A stretch of 64,000 bases of DNA from Lentisalinibacter orientalis (GTDB taxonomy: Bacteria > Pseudomonadota > Gammaproteobacteria > Steroidobacterales > Woeseiaceae). The translations under genes were made by a program, and so were the position numbers. Positions 52,686 to 62,230 of this stretch are shown in pieces (the stretch's first letter is position 1; each line of letters begins with the position of its first letter). The notes beneath the pieces are model-generated. The model was not told the DNA's origin. It saw only the letters and a list, made by a program, of their open reading frames with translations, and searched no databases. The stretch lies in the NCBI RefSeq assembly GCF_040706535.1, contig NZ_JAPDRJ010000007.1, positions 1 to 64,000 of the forward strand, in the 5' to 3' direction.

Positions 52686-53898
52686 GCACGGCGAAGCGGC
52701 CGCCCCAATCGAAAACACGGGAATTTGCGGTGACGATTTCGTCGCGCAGGTTCCATGGCAAAATCAGGACATAATCGGGGCGCGTCTCGTCAATGTGTTC
52801 TGGTGCCAGAATGGGTATCCGGGACCCCGGCGTGTACTTTCCTTGTTTGTAGGGATTCCGATCGACCGTATAGTCGAGGAAGTCACGGCCGATGCCGCAG
52901 TAATTCAGTAGCGTGTTGCCCTTGCCCGGCGCGCCATATCCGACCACTGTCTTACCGGCGCGCTTCGCTTCGATGAGAAACGCGAGGACGTCTCGCTTGA
53001 CGGCATCCACCCGGGGCTGGAAGCCACTATACCCTTCCAGGCCGTCGAGTCCGGCGTCGCGCTCAGCTTCGAGCAACTCCCTGACTCTGTCGCTGATTTC
53101 CTCCCGGCCCTCGTGCGCAGCGTAGATACGCAACGATCCGCCGTGGGTCGGGAGTTCCTCGACGTCGAAGATGCACATGCCATGATGACGGAATATCTCC
53201 GTCACGGTCAGCAACGATAGATAGGAGAAATGCTCGTGGTAAATCGTGTCGAACTGGTTCTCTGCAATCAGCCGGAGAAGGTGAGGAAACTCCATCGTTA
53301 CCGCACCATCCGGAGAAAGGAGCACTGATATTCCCGCCACGAAATCATTGATATCCGGCACATGGGCGAGGACGTTGTTGCCCACGATCAGATCGGCGGC
53401 ACCGTGTTCGGTTCTTACACGCTCTGCCGTCTCGGCGCCAAAGAACTCGGTAATCGTCGTGATGCCCCTGGCACGCGCAGCTTCCGCGACGTTCGCTGCA
53501 GGCTCAATCCCGATGCACGGAATACCGGCCGAAACGAAATTCCTCAAGAGATAACCGTCATTGCTGGCCAGTTCGACAACCAGGCTGTCCGGACCGAGTC
53601 CACGTCGGTCGGCAATCATCGCGCAATAGTCTGCAGCATGCCGCAACCAGGAATCAGAATAAGACGAGAAATAGGCGTACTCCGAGAAGATATCGTCGGG
53701 CGCCACGTACTCGTCGAGCTGCACCAGAAAGCACTCGGCGCATACGAGCGCATGCAGCGGATAGAATGGCTCCATCGCATTCAATTGCCCGGGAGAAATA
53801 TGCGTCTGGCAGAGGGGCGTGACGCCGAGATCGACGAAGCTATGATGAAGCGGCGCTTTGCAGAAGCGGCAGAGACTGCCACGATCGGTACTACTCAT
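52651..53898 (-). CDS. Sugar C-methyltransferase (SAM-dependent, zinc-binding N-terminus)
   Basis: 415 residues in three parts typical of NDP-hexose C-methyltransferases such as TcaB9/TylC3. The N-terminal zinc domain has CRFCK and CAECF (about 10-60), the SAM domain has LVVELASNDGYLLRNF near 110 and GNNVLAHVPD near 165, and the C-terminal domain has KTVVGYGAPGKGNTLLNYCGI near 300. It adds a methyl branch to a keto-sugar nucleotide, so the polysaccharide or glycolipid made here may carry a branched sugar. It is transcribed away from the SDR gene at 54091. Confidence 0.92.
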   Translation of the reverse strand: MSSTDRGSLCRFCKAPLHHSFVDLGVTPLCQTHISPGQLNAMEPFYPLHALVCAECFLVQLDEYVAPDDIFSEYAYFSSYSDSWLRHAADYCAMIADRRGLGPDSLVVELASNDGYLLRNFVSAGIPCIGIEPAANVAEAARARGITTITEFFGAETAERVRTEHGAADLIVGNNVLAHVPDINDFVAGISVLLSPDGAVTMEFPHLLRLIAENQFDTIYHEHFSYLSLLTVTEIFRHHGMCIFDVEELPTHGGSLRIYAAHEGREEISDRVRELLEAERDAGLDGLEGYSGFQPRVDAVKRDVLAFLIEAKRAGKTVVGYGAPGKGNTLLNYCGIGRDFLDYTVDRNPYKQGKYTPGSRIPILAPEHIDETRPDYVLILPWNLRDEIVTANSRVFDWGGRFAVPIPGLEVIDRV

Positions 53899-54090
53899 GG
53901 TCTTTCAGGGTCCTGCGATCCAGATTCAGCCGGGAATCCGAATCGTAACGGGGATCTGGCGGCGCAGTCGATAACCGCTTCACAGTTCTTCTCCCCGGTT
54001 TCTGGTGCAATAGCTGAACCGGGAATCACAATTGGGTTTTCCGCGGAAGCCGCGGAGAATCCTGCCATCAACTTCTGACTGGATACATAT

Positions 54091-54816
54091 ATGGCGAATC
54101 TCGTCGGCAAATCGGCTGTCATCACCGGGGCATCGCAAGGCATCGGTCAAGCTATTGCGGGTGCGCTGCACGCTGCGGGGGTGAATCTCGTCCTTATCGG
54201 TCGCGACCTGGACCGGTTGCAGAGCGCAGTTTCTTCGTTCGGTACACAAGCGCCCCCTCCGCACATGCTCCAGGCGGACCTTGGTGACCCCGGTAGTCTG
54301 CAAGCCGCCACCGACAAGATCTCGGAGGTCCTGCCGGGAGTCGACATCCTGATCCACTGCGGCGGCGCCTACCTGCGGGGCGACTGGGACGAACTCGATC
54401 CCCCGGCTTTCAGCAACCTGCTGGACACAAACGTCATCGGCCCCTACACGCTGACCCGCCAGCTGCTGCCGCGACTGGTTGTCGCGCGAGGAGACGTCGT
54501 GTTCGTCAACTCCACCGTCACGCGCTCCCAGGGAATGCACGCCAGTCACTTCAAGGTGACCCAACACGCCCTTCAGGCACTGGCTGATACGTTTCGCACG
54601 GAACTGAATGCGCAGGGACTCCGCGTGCTGTCGATTTATCCCGGCCGAACGGCCACACCCCGACAGCAGGAAATCTACCGTGACGAGGGTCGTGACTACC
54701 GTCCCGAACGCCTGCTGCAGCCCGAGGACGTCGCCGACGCCGTCCTCTCCTGCCTGTCGATGCCTGCGACGGCCGAAATCACCGATCTATACATCCGCCC
54801 CAGGCTGAAAACCTGA
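54091..54816 (+). CDS. Short-chain dehydrogenase-like protein lacking the Tyr-xxx-Lys motif
   Basis: 241 residues of SDR fold. The cofactor motif TGASQGIGQA is intact and PEDVADAVLSCL ends the domain normally. Aligning QALADTFRTEL with the usual helix after the active site places Phe and Gln where the catalytic Tyr and Lys belong (FKVTQHAL). The NNAG-type motif is replaced by HCGGAY. It is therefore unlikely to be an ordinary dehydrogenase and may act as a scaffold, regulator or atypical sugar-modifying enzyme. The gene stands alone on the plus strand between the methyltransferase and flippase genes. Confidence 0.87.
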   Translation: MANLVGKSAVITGASQGIGQAIAGALHAAGVNLVLIGRDLDRLQSAVSSFGTQAPPPHMLQADLGDPGSLQAATDKISEVLPGVDILIHCGGAYLRGDWDELDPPAFSNLLDTNVIGPYTLTRQLLPRLVVARGDVVFVNSTVTRSQGMHASHFKVTQHALQALADTFRTELNAQGLRVLSIYPGRTATPRQQEIYRDEGRDYRPERLLQPEDVADAVLSCLSMPATAEITDLYIRPRLKT

Positions 54817-54844
54817 GGACTGCGGCAGCGGAGCAGATCGGGAG

Positions 54845-56362
54845 TCATGCGCTCTCCTTCTGCTTCCGAACCCATGCGCTCAACCAGGGCAGACGATTAC
54901 CTGACGCTTGACTCATCAGCTCCAGGAAGCGCGTCTCGGCACCCGTCGGTCGCCCCGCCAGAACCCATAAGAGAAGTTCACAGACCACGAACACCGCGGC
55001 ACCGAGCCCCACGGCACATAGCGCGACGACGATCTCCCATTCCCCCCAGGTATCGGAAAGCCATGGCAGGAACACCATTCGTACCAGGGGATACATGACG
55101 ATCACGCCCACAAGGGGCCGGTAGACCACTTGGAGATAAGCCCAGAACGAGAGCGCAAGCACGCCCAGAGTGATAGCCACGTTCACCGACAGCATTACCG
55201 CCGTCACGATCAAATAGGCGATAGCAATGCCTTCAACCTCTGCCCATACAGCGCCGAAATAGATGGCCGGCAATAGCAGTACCATCCGGCCGAACTGCTG
55301 CACTGTCAATAATGCCGGCCGCCCCAGCGCGAGCATCACCGACCAGGAGTTCGTAATTAGCGCACCGAGTGCTCCCCCGATGGCAAGATAGTGAATCACC
55401 GGGATCGCATCTCGCCATTTGTCTCCGAGGAGGATCGGTACGACCACATCCGCCGTCGCCGCAATACCCATCGCTGCAGGCAACGCGATTAACGCGATCA
55501 GCCCTATGACATCGAGAAAACCATGCTGCAGTCCGCCTTCGGTATCTCGCATCCGAGAATAGCCTGGCAGCGCCACCCGATTGATCGGCGCGACCAATTC
55601 GGTGGTCGGCAGCATGGCCACTTCGTAACTCACCGAGTACAGGCCCACTGACCGGGCTCCGTACAATCTGCCCAGCAAGAAGTCCGGCGCCCTGGTCCCG
55701 AGAAAGGTGAAGAGATTATTCAGCAGCATCCACTTGGAGAAATGGATCAGCTCCCGAGCCTTGCTAACCGAGACTCGTGGGCGATAAGGATGCATTCCGT
55801 AGCTAAGAATTGCGCCAACCATACTGTTCGAGAGCATCCCCACCAATAGCGCCCAGTAACTTTTCCAGACCCATGCAGCAGCCACCGTGACGACCAAACC
55901 GACCAATCGCTGAGTCGCCTTGAGCACGAATTCACGGTCAAAGGCCATCTCACGCTGGAACATCACAACGCCGATGTTGGCGATCCCGGTAATAGCCGCG
56001 GTCAGTGCGAGTACATACATCACCGAGACGAGCCGGGGCTCCTGGTAGAAGACCGAAACGGGATGCGCCACGGCCACCAGGATCACGGCCTGGCCAAAGC
56101 CGACCAGGCACTGAAGCGTCCACGCGCTGTCCATATCTTGCCGATCGATCTCCGCCCTCTGGATCAGCGGCACGTGGACGCTGAAATCACTAACTGCGCT
56201 TAGCAGGTGAAAAAACACCGTCGCCATCGCCACGAGCCCGAAGTCCTCGGGCATGAGTAGCCGGACGAGGATCAGCGTGCTCATGACCCCGACACCCCGA
56301 TCGAACATCCGCAGCCCGACGGTCCATACCGCATTTTTCGCCATCTGCCGGTTGATGCTCAC
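54845..56362 (-). CDS. Polysaccharide flippase (MOP/Wzx family)
   Basis: 505 residues with about 12-14 membrane segments. The N-terminus VWTVGLRMFDRGVGVMSTLILVRLLMPEDFGLVAM and the LGRLYGARSVGLYSVSYEVAMLP stretch are characteristic of lipopolysaccharide/teichuronate-type exporters (WzxC-like). It would flip undecaprenyl-linked repeat units across the inner membrane. The start is GTG with AGGA upstream. It is the only flippase in the window and marks the locus as one for a Wzy-type exported glycan; the polymerase was not seen. Confidence 0.93.
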   Translation of the reverse strand: MSINRQMAKNAVWTVGLRMFDRGVGVMSTLILVRLLMPEDFGLVAMATVFFHLLSAVSDFSVHVPLIQRAEIDRQDMDSAWTLQCLVGFGQAVILVAVAHPVSVFYQEPRLVSVMYVLALTAAITGIANIGVVMFQREMAFDREFVLKATQRLVGLVVTVAAAWVWKSYWALLVGMLSNSMVGAILSYGMHPYRPRVSVSKARELIHFSKWMLLNNLFTFLGTRAPDFLLGRLYGARSVGLYSVSYEVAMLPTTELVAPINRVALPGYSRMRDTEGGLQHGFLDVIGLIALIALPAAMGIAATADVVVPILLGDKWRDAIPVIHYLAIGGALGALITNSWSVMLALGRPALLTVQQFGRMVLLLPAIYFGAVWAEVEGIAIAYLIVTAVMLSVNVAITLGVLALSFWAYLQVVYRPLVGVIVMYPLVRMVFLPWLSDTWGEWEIVVALCAVGLGAAVFVVCELLLWVLAGRPTGAETRFLELMSQASGNRLPWLSAWVRKQKESA

Positions 56363-56440
56363 ATCGATTCCTGTGCAGGCCGTATAATCGGCGCAGGGTG
56401 CCGTCTAGACCATCGAACTTCTGCTACAAATAACAAGGCC

Positions 56441-57454
56441 ATGTCACGGTCCAGCTTGCCAACGCCAAAACACGGCGAGCGTTCGGCTCGTATCGCCGGT
56501 ATCGACGTACTGCGCGGCTTCGCCGCTCTGGCCGTGGTCTTCAGTCATTATCTGAATTGGTGGGACCGATATGTTGCGGATATCCCGCTGATCGCTCCCG
56601 GTGAATATGGCTATTACGCGGTGCAGCTCTTCTTCGTCATTTCCGGCATCGTCATTTTCAATACATTGAACAAGTGCAAGTCGAGCTTCCATTTCCTGTA
56701 TTTGCGCTTCACTCGCCTCTATCCTACCTATTGGGCGGCACTATTCGGAGTGACCCTGATCACTGTCTTCGCATTCGGAAATGACGTATGGCTCACAGGC
56801 GTCGCTGTGAACGCCACAATGCTGCAGGAGTTTCTGGGCTATGAGCATTTCGATAACGTCTATTGGAGCCTGACCGTCGAGCTCACATTCTACGCCCACG
56901 TCGCATGGTTGTTTTCGCTGGGCTGGCACCGACGAGTTCATCTGATCTGTGGCTGCTGGCTTATCGTGAGTTGCATATGGGCAATTGCCGTCGGAAAAGG
57001 CGAGTCTCGTGATGTGTTCGCACTCACCCTGGCTCTTGATCAAGCTGCATTTTTCGCAATCGGCATAATGCTTTATGAGATCAGACGCAACGGGATGAGA
57101 GTCGCCAGTGCAATAATGCTCGCTCTGGCCCTACTCACGGCCCTGCTCGTGGAGGGGGTGACGGGCTTGCTCGTCGCAACATCGGTCCTGGCGCTGGCCG
57201 CCCTCGGTCTCTGGGGCTATCTCAAGCCGCTTGCGAACTCCGCGACGCTCTTCCTCGGTGGTATCTCTTTCGCCCTCTATCTCGTGCACCGTAATCTGGG
57301 CTATCTCGCCCTCGAACGCTTCTCGGGCGCCGGACTCGGCCCGCTGCCTTCTATTGTTCTCGTCGTTATCGGCGCACTGGCGCTCGCAGCGCTCGTTACC
57401 TATGCAGTGGAACGACCATCCATACGGCTACTACGCCGCCTGCGTTTTACGTGA
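56441..57454 (+). CDS. Acyltransferase family 3 (OafA-type) membrane protein
   Basis: 337 residues with about ten membrane segments. The family hallmark is RIAGIDVLRGFAALAVVFSHYLNWW (the essential His follows the first helix), then LRFTRLYPTYW and YWSLTVELTFY. Such proteins transfer acetyl or other acyl groups from the cytoplasm onto surface polysaccharides. No C-terminal SGNH domain is present. It converges with the GT2 gene and probably decorates the exported glycan. Confidence 0.93.
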   Translation: MSRSSLPTPKHGERSARIAGIDVLRGFAALAVVFSHYLNWWDRYVADIPLIAPGEYGYYAVQLFFVISGIVIFNTLNKCKSSFHFLYLRFTRLYPTYWAALFGVTLITVFAFGNDVWLTGVAVNATMLQEFLGYEHFDNVYWSLTVELTFYAHVAWLFSLGWHRRVHLICGCWLIVSCIWAIAVGKGESRDVFALTLALDQAAFFAIGIMLYEIRRNGMRVASAIMLALALLTALLVEGVTGLLVATSVLALAALGLWGYLKPLANSATLFLGGISFALYLVHRNLGYLALERFSGAGLGPLPSIVLVVIGALALAALVTYAVERPSIRLLRRLRFT

Positions 57455-57462
57455 ACCAGAAA

Positions 57463-57480
57463 GACCGCTAACACGCGGTC
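57463..57480 (-). terminator. Hairpin after the GT2 gene
   Basis: GACCGC and GCGGTC form a 6-bp stem with a 6-base loop; on the minus strand it is followed by TTTCT. It lies 20 bases downstream of the GT2 stop between two convergent genes. It is short, so only a modest terminator candidate. Confidence 0.4.
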
Positions 57481-57500
57481 ACGATAATCTGCCTCTTCAA

Positions 57501-58424
57501 TCAACCTGTTGAAGAATCCTGGCGCCTACCCTTCCTTCCCAGCAGCTCGCGCCGCTGCCAGATAAACCGACGAAGCAGATAGGGCATAAGCCTCAACCTC
57601 GTGTTCATCTCGGTCGGACACCGAATCACGTCCCGCAGCAGCTGCTTCTCGAATTGCCAGATCGGCCGACGATTGACCTTCTCTGCATCCGATCCAAAAA
57701 ACGCGTCCAGCTGCGCCCGAGTCTTCACCGCCGTCGCGGTCTCTGGTTCTATACGTCGATAAAGCAGCTTATCCGGGAGCCTCACGAATGGCCCCTGCAA
57801 CAACAATGCCGCAATAAGGCAAAGATCCGATCCACGAAATGCCCTGTTCAGGCTCGTTCTCGCCAGTGCCCGCGACCGAATCAGGCCATGGAACGGGCTG
57901 TTGAGGCCTCTCGATGAAAAGTAGGCTCGGTAGCGTTCAACAGCGTCAAATGACTCCAGCGATGCGTCCAGGTCGTGGACGCTCGGCTGATGTGCGTAGC
58001 GACCGATGAATCCGGTCGCGGAGTACACGAGCATCACCTCATTCCGCTGCTCCAGTATCTCAAGGGCTTTTTCGAGGAATGACTTTTCTACCACATCTCC
58101 AACAGCGCACCATTTAAAGTAAGGCGTGCTCGACAACTCGAATGTGCGGTCCAGATTCCGGAAGACGCCGAGATTCTCAGCATTGCGATAACACTGCACA
58201 CGCTCGTCGCCGGCGGCGATATCTTGTGCTATACGCCAGGAATCATCGGTGGATGCGTTGTCAGAGACAATCACTTCGATCTCTTGCAGGGTCTGCCGCA
58301 ATACCGATTCAATTGTCTCCGCAAGCCACCTTTCGCCATTGAAGACAGGGATCCCGACGGTGACCTTCACTCCAGCCGTCGTCAAGCCAGCCTCCCGGCC
58401 TCGTGCTTGTCCTGTACGCGACAA
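57501..58424 (-). CDS. Family 2 glycosyltransferase
   Basis: 307 residues with the GT-A start VTVGIPVFNGERWLAETIESVLRQTLQEIEVIVSDNASTDDSW and a following ENLGVFRNLDRTFELSSTPYFKW, where the DxD-like divalent-cation region is atypical (WCAVGD). It would add one sugar of the repeat unit at the cytoplasmic face of the membrane; donor and acceptor are not predictable. It follows the TPP enzyme gene by 4 bases, so the two are probably cotranscribed. Confidence 0.9.
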   Translation of the reverse strand: MSRTGQARGREAGLTTAGVKVTVGIPVFNGERWLAETIESVLRQTLQEIEVIVSDNASTDDSWRIAQDIAAGDERVQCYRNAENLGVFRNLDRTFELSSTPYFKWCAVGDVVEKSFLEKALEILEQRNEVMLVYSATGFIGRYAHQPSVHDLDASLESFDAVERYRAYFSSRGLNSPFHGLIRSRALARTSLNRAFRGSDLCLIAALLLQGPFVRLPDKLLYRRIEPETATAVKTRAQLDAFFGSDAEKVNRRPIWQFEKQLLRDVIRCPTEMNTRLRLMPYLLRRFIWQRRELLGRKGRRQDSSTG

Positions 58425-58428
58425 TGGT

Positions 58429-60159
58429 TCATACGCCTTTCTTCATCCTCCCTGTAATCCACTCGGACTGCACTATCGACTGCATGGAAGATCGCCACCG
58501 CACCCTACGGCGCAGCCGCTTCAACGCCGGATCTTCATCCAGACGTACCTCTATGATGGTAGGGCCAGTGCTTCCAAAACACGCTCGTATCTGCCCAGCC
58601 AGACCCGAATCCGCAACTACATGTTGCACGCCGAGCCACTTTGCGTATTCGGCCAGTCGAGTCTCCTGCAGCGCCGTGGCAATTTCATGGCCACTGCTGT
58701 GTATCTGTTGATCTCTGATGAGCCCAAGACTGTTATCACAGAATACGAGGACAGGAAGTCCGATCTTCTCCCTTTTCGCTGTCAGTAGTTCCGCGCCGAC
58801 CATCCGGAAACTGCCGTCACCCACCATCGCTGCCACAGGCCTGTTCCGGTTCGCCAGTGCAGCGCCGATCGCTGCAGGCAACCCGAATCCCATGGACTGG
58901 AAATCGCTGGGAAAAATCAACCCTCCCGGAACCTGAACTTCGAACAATGCCCTGGTCATTAATTGGTGGAGGCCGGTATCCGTGACGACGAGGCCGTCCG
59001 CGGGGACACCTTCGCGAATGGCCTCAAACAATACACTGCAGTCTCCATGACCCTGCCACTGCGGCCGCGAAGGCAACGCCCCCTGGCCGGCCTCCATCCT
59101 GTGGCGCCATTCCGCAATCTCTGCTCTCTCCCAGCTATTACATGGCGGAGTCTCAGTTTCTGTCAGCCTATGGGAAACGACATCAAGGAACTCTGCAACC
59201 TTCGCCCGAACCGTCAATCGTGCCGGGTACGTCTCAGAGGCAGTGCCTGCGTGCGGCCCAACATGTATCAGCTTTGCGGTATCAAGCTTCAAGCGGAAAC
59301 CCGATGTGCTATTCCGTGCCAGACGGCTGCCGAGCACGACTATCAGATCCGCGCGCGCCATTAACGCGTTTACGACAGACACATCCGCAAAGAAGAGGTC
59401 CCTGCCCAGACACAAATGATGCGACTCATCGACGACCCCTCTCGCGGCTGGGGTGGTCAAACAGGGTATGCCTGCAGCATCGATCAACGTCCGTAGCTTG
59501 TCCGCAGGCTCGATGCACCCCGCACCTGCCAGAATGATCGGCCTTTGCGCCTGCCGCAACTCCGACCACACATCGGCCAGAACCCGCCTGTCCGCCGTCT
59601 CATTTTGGCCCCTTTCAGATGACGACCCCGCGGCGGGCGGTGATTTAGTAGCGAGGCGGGCCGTCACTTGAATAACGACGGGCTGCGGACCTGGCTCTTG
59701 CGCCTCTGCCCAGGCGCGCTTGACGGTATCCCGCACCGACTCCGGATCGTCCAGATCGAAGACCGCAGCGCCGACCGCGCGGGCAATGCGATCCTGCCGG
59801 ATGCTGCCCAGATCATACGGCTGTGCGTTCGCACTGGAGCTGCCCGTAATAAGGATCACGGACGACGCATCCATCGCCGCTTCGGACAGAGGAGCCACAG
59901 ACCACGCAAAGCCCGGACCCTCGATTGCCGCGAATACTCCCGGCCGCCCGCTGCCCCGATAGTAACCTATCGCCATGAACCCGGCTGCGATCTCGCTCGT
60001 CGTGAGCACCGGGCGAATACCGCTCCGCCGCAGCGAATCATACAGATCGATGTTCTGAGTGCCTGGAAGGCCAAAAACCACATCGACCCCCAACCCCTGG
60101 AGGGTCTCCACCAACCGATCAGTAACAGATGTGCTCTTTGCGCCCATCGGTGCCGCCAC
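58429..60159 (-). CDS. Acetolactate-synthase-like thiamine diphosphate enzyme
   Basis: 576 residues with the three-domain layout. The N-terminal Pyr domain has VDVVFGLPGTQNIDLYDSL and the activating Glu in SEIAAGFMAIGYYRGSGRPGV near 57. A central domain covers about 195-330, and the C-terminal PP domain has the TPP motif VGDGSFRMVGAELLTAKREKIGLPVLVFCDN near 445. Such enzymes decarboxylate 2-oxoacids and ligate the two-carbon unit. Beside sugar genes, YerE of yersiniose synthesis is the closest functional model (inference). The longest start is GTG; ATG 60147 is an alternative. It leads a pair with the GT2 gene. Confidence 0.9.
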   Translation of the reverse strand: MAAPMGAKSTSVTDRLVETLQGLGVDVVFGLPGTQNIDLYDSLRRSGIRPVLTTSEIAAGFMAIGYYRGSGRPGVFAAIEGPGFAWSVAPLSEAAMDASSVILITGSSSANAQPYDLGSIRQDRIARAVGAAVFDLDDPESVRDTVKRAWAEAQEPGPQPVVIQVTARLATKSPPAAGSSSERGQNETADRRVLADVWSELRQAQRPIILAGAGCIEPADKLRTLIDAAGIPCLTTPAARGVVDESHHLCLGRDLFFADVSVVNALMARADLIVVLGSRLARNSTSGFRLKLDTAKLIHVGPHAGTASETYPARLTVRAKVAEFLDVVSHRLTETETPPCNSWERAEIAEWRHRMEAGQGALPSRPQWQGHGDCSVLFEAIREGVPADGLVVTDTGLHQLMTRALFEVQVPGGLIFPSDFQSMGFGLPAAIGAALANRNRPVAAMVGDGSFRMVGAELLTAKREKIGLPVLVFCDNSLGLIRDQQIHSSGHEIATALQETRLAEYAKWLGVQHVVADSGLAGQIRACFGSTGPTIIEVRLDEDPALKRLRRRVRWRSSMQSIVQSEWITGRMKKGV

Positions 60160-60541
60160 TAGTCATAGTTGGGAAGATCGCACAGGTTGAAGCCGATGCC
60201 ACGCCGCATCCATTCTCGGTGTTGGGAAACTCTGTTAACCATCCGTCCGTTCCTGCGGACGATAAGCGCTGAAACCGGCGGCATAGTAGCACATGGGCAG
60301 GACAGGTATCGCAGGTCAACCGAGCGCGGGATCAAACCCACCGGACGAGTTATGTCGCATTACCGATCGAACACTATCCCACTAGCTACCTGTCTTCGGG
60401 CTAACGCGGTTCGCCATTTGACACATGAAGATTCTCTCGATGCGCATTGGATGCCCGAACTCCAATTTCTCTATTCACATCATATCGGGCCCTGTATGAT
60501 TTCAACGATCGAGCGCCGGCCCTGGCCCTTATTCTCAAGCG
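60160..60541. other. Divergent intergenic region
   Basis: I see no gene here. It separates the minus-strand TPP enzyme/GT2 pair from the plus-strand asparagine-synthase-like gene and must contain both promoters, but no clear sigma-70 or sigma-54 site stands out. Confidence 0.5.
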
Positions 60542-62230
60542 ATGAAATCGGTATTTGGCATCATTGACGCGGCGGATCCTCCCGGTCGAGAGATCGTCTG
60601 GCCGGCGCCTGTGGACTCGACGGTCACCGGGTTTTCCGAGATAGTCTCGACGAATGAGCTAGCAGTCCGCTTTACCGCCCGGAGCTCGCAAGAAGCGGCC
60701 GACTCGCTATTCGCGTCAGATGACTGGACCATAGGTGTCATCGGCAAGATATTCCACCGAGATGTCCCACGCCAGACTGAACTGCTGGCCCGACTCCTCG
60801 CAGAACTCCGAACTGGCTGCTCCGACCTGCTACGAGAGAGTTTCGGCGAATACGTCCTCGTGGTCATCAATAGGAGTCAGGGCGAGGTCTTCCTCTACAG
60901 TGACGTCCTCTCGATCCGGCCGGTGTTCATTTATCCTGGACCAGATCGCATCGTCTTTGGGACTGACGCCTGGCAGATGGTCAAGGAGGGCCTCGTTCCG
61001 GCCACTCTCGATCTGGATGCTTTCAGCTCGTGGCTGCTGCTGGATCATGTCATTGGGAACGACACGATCATCCAGGGACTCAAGCGCCTGCCTCCCGCCA
61101 ACTGCGCTCGTCTATCAAGAAGCGGGCTCAACCAGAAGCCCTACAAAGACTTTCGCATCAACTCCAGGCAAGTCCCGGAAGAGGAACTTCTAGAGCGGAT
61201 TGAGAGCGCGGTCACCGACAGTTGCCGAAGTGTCGTCACCCGCGAAAAAGAGCTGAACTGTTTTCTGTCGGGCGGTTTCGACAGCAGGTATTTATTATGT
61301 GTGCTCAACGAGCTAGGCGCGGACCTCTACGCACATACCGTTCAGTATGATTCCGCTGAGGAGGACGCCGCTCGAGCTGTAGTGGACGCGCTCAATGTCG
61401 AAGGCTCCTTCGTCGATGTGCCCGCATCAGTACTCGATCTTCACGAGGGAAGTCCCTTCTATTTCGCCCCCTGGGGTTTCCCCGCCTGGAAGTTCGTCAC
61501 CGAAATCCCCGTCCGCAAGTTCGGACTCCAAAGTACACTTGTCGACGGTCTGATGGGAGATGAACTCATTCGCGGATTCGACTATGAGGAAGGTGTCCGA
61601 GATGCTATCAGGCAGTTTGGTATCGGCGAGGGTATGCTTCGCAACTATGAGTTCGTAGGTCCATTCATCTTCACGCCGAGCCTGGCTGGGCGGATACGTG
61701 GCCGTGTCAGAGATAAGATCGAGGAGTACTTCAGAGGCGTGGACGGTGATTCTGAAAAGGCCGCATTCCAGTGGCTCCTGTTCAATAGGAAATCCACATG
61801 CCACACGACGAACCATATCTACAACCAGTCGCGAGTGGAGACCGTTCACCCATTCGTATGCACGGATCTCATAGATCTCCGGCTTGAGTCAGACAATCGT
61901 CCCTTCAATGCGAGACTCTACGAGACGCTTTTTTCCCGTCGGTACCCTGCCGTGGCCCATGTGCCACACAGTAACAACCTGCAACCACGCTATAGCGGGA
62001 TCGGATCGTTCAGCTGGGAGATTTGGAAACGTTTGCCATCTGCGCTGGCACCACTGATCGACTCCGGCACTTCTGGCGTTTTCCGGCGCAACTTCGCCGC
62101 TTCCCGGTTGGCAGGCTATGCCTTCGGTCACGCACAACAGTTCTATGTTGCTCGCCAGCTCTTGATGATCGCCATGCTCCTCCGCCGCCTTCAAGAAAAA
62201 GGAATGTCCATTCCATGGAACGAGATCTAG
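60542..62230 (+). CDS. Asparagine-synthase-like protein without the glutaminase cysteine
   Basis: 562 residues. The C-terminal synthetase domain has the PP-loop LNCFLSGGFDSRYLLCVL near residue 240 and GLMGDELIRGFDY near 340, both intact. The N-terminal half has the class II amidotransferase fold (GEYVLVVINRSQGEVFLYSDVLSIRPVFIY), but the protein begins MKSVFGI rather than Met-Cys-Gly, so the glutamine-hydrolysing Cys is missing. By analogy with beta-lactam synthetase and other tailoring enzymes it would adenylate a carboxylate and use ammonia or an internal/other amine. Its 3' end overlaps the next gene by 16 bases, tying it to an amino-acid-dehydrogenase-like protein. Confidence 0.9.
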   Translation: MKSVFGIIDAADPPGREIVWPAPVDSTVTGFSEIVSTNELAVRFTARSSQEAADSLFASDDWTIGVIGKIFHRDVPRQTELLARLLAELRTGCSDLLRESFGEYVLVVINRSQGEVFLYSDVLSIRPVFIYPGPDRIVFGTDAWQMVKEGLVPATLDLDAFSSWLLLDHVIGNDTIIQGLKRLPPANCARLSRSGLNQKPYKDFRINSRQVPEEELLERIESAVTDSCRSVVTREKELNCFLSGGFDSRYLLCVLNELGADLYAHTVQYDSAEEDAARAVVDALNVEGSFVDVPASVLDLHEGSPFYFAPWGFPAWKFVTEIPVRKFGLQSTLVDGLMGDELIRGFDYEEGVRDAIRQFGIGEGMLRNYEFVGPFIFTPSLAGRIRGRVRDKIEEYFRGVDGDSEKAAFQWLLFNRKSTCHTTNHIYNQSRVETVHPFVCTDLIDLRLESDNRPFNARLYETLFSRRYPAVAHVPHSNNLQPRYSGIGSFSWEIWKRLPSALAPLIDSGTSGVFRRNFAASRLAGYAFGHAQQFYVARQLLMIAMLLRRLQEKGMSIPWNEI

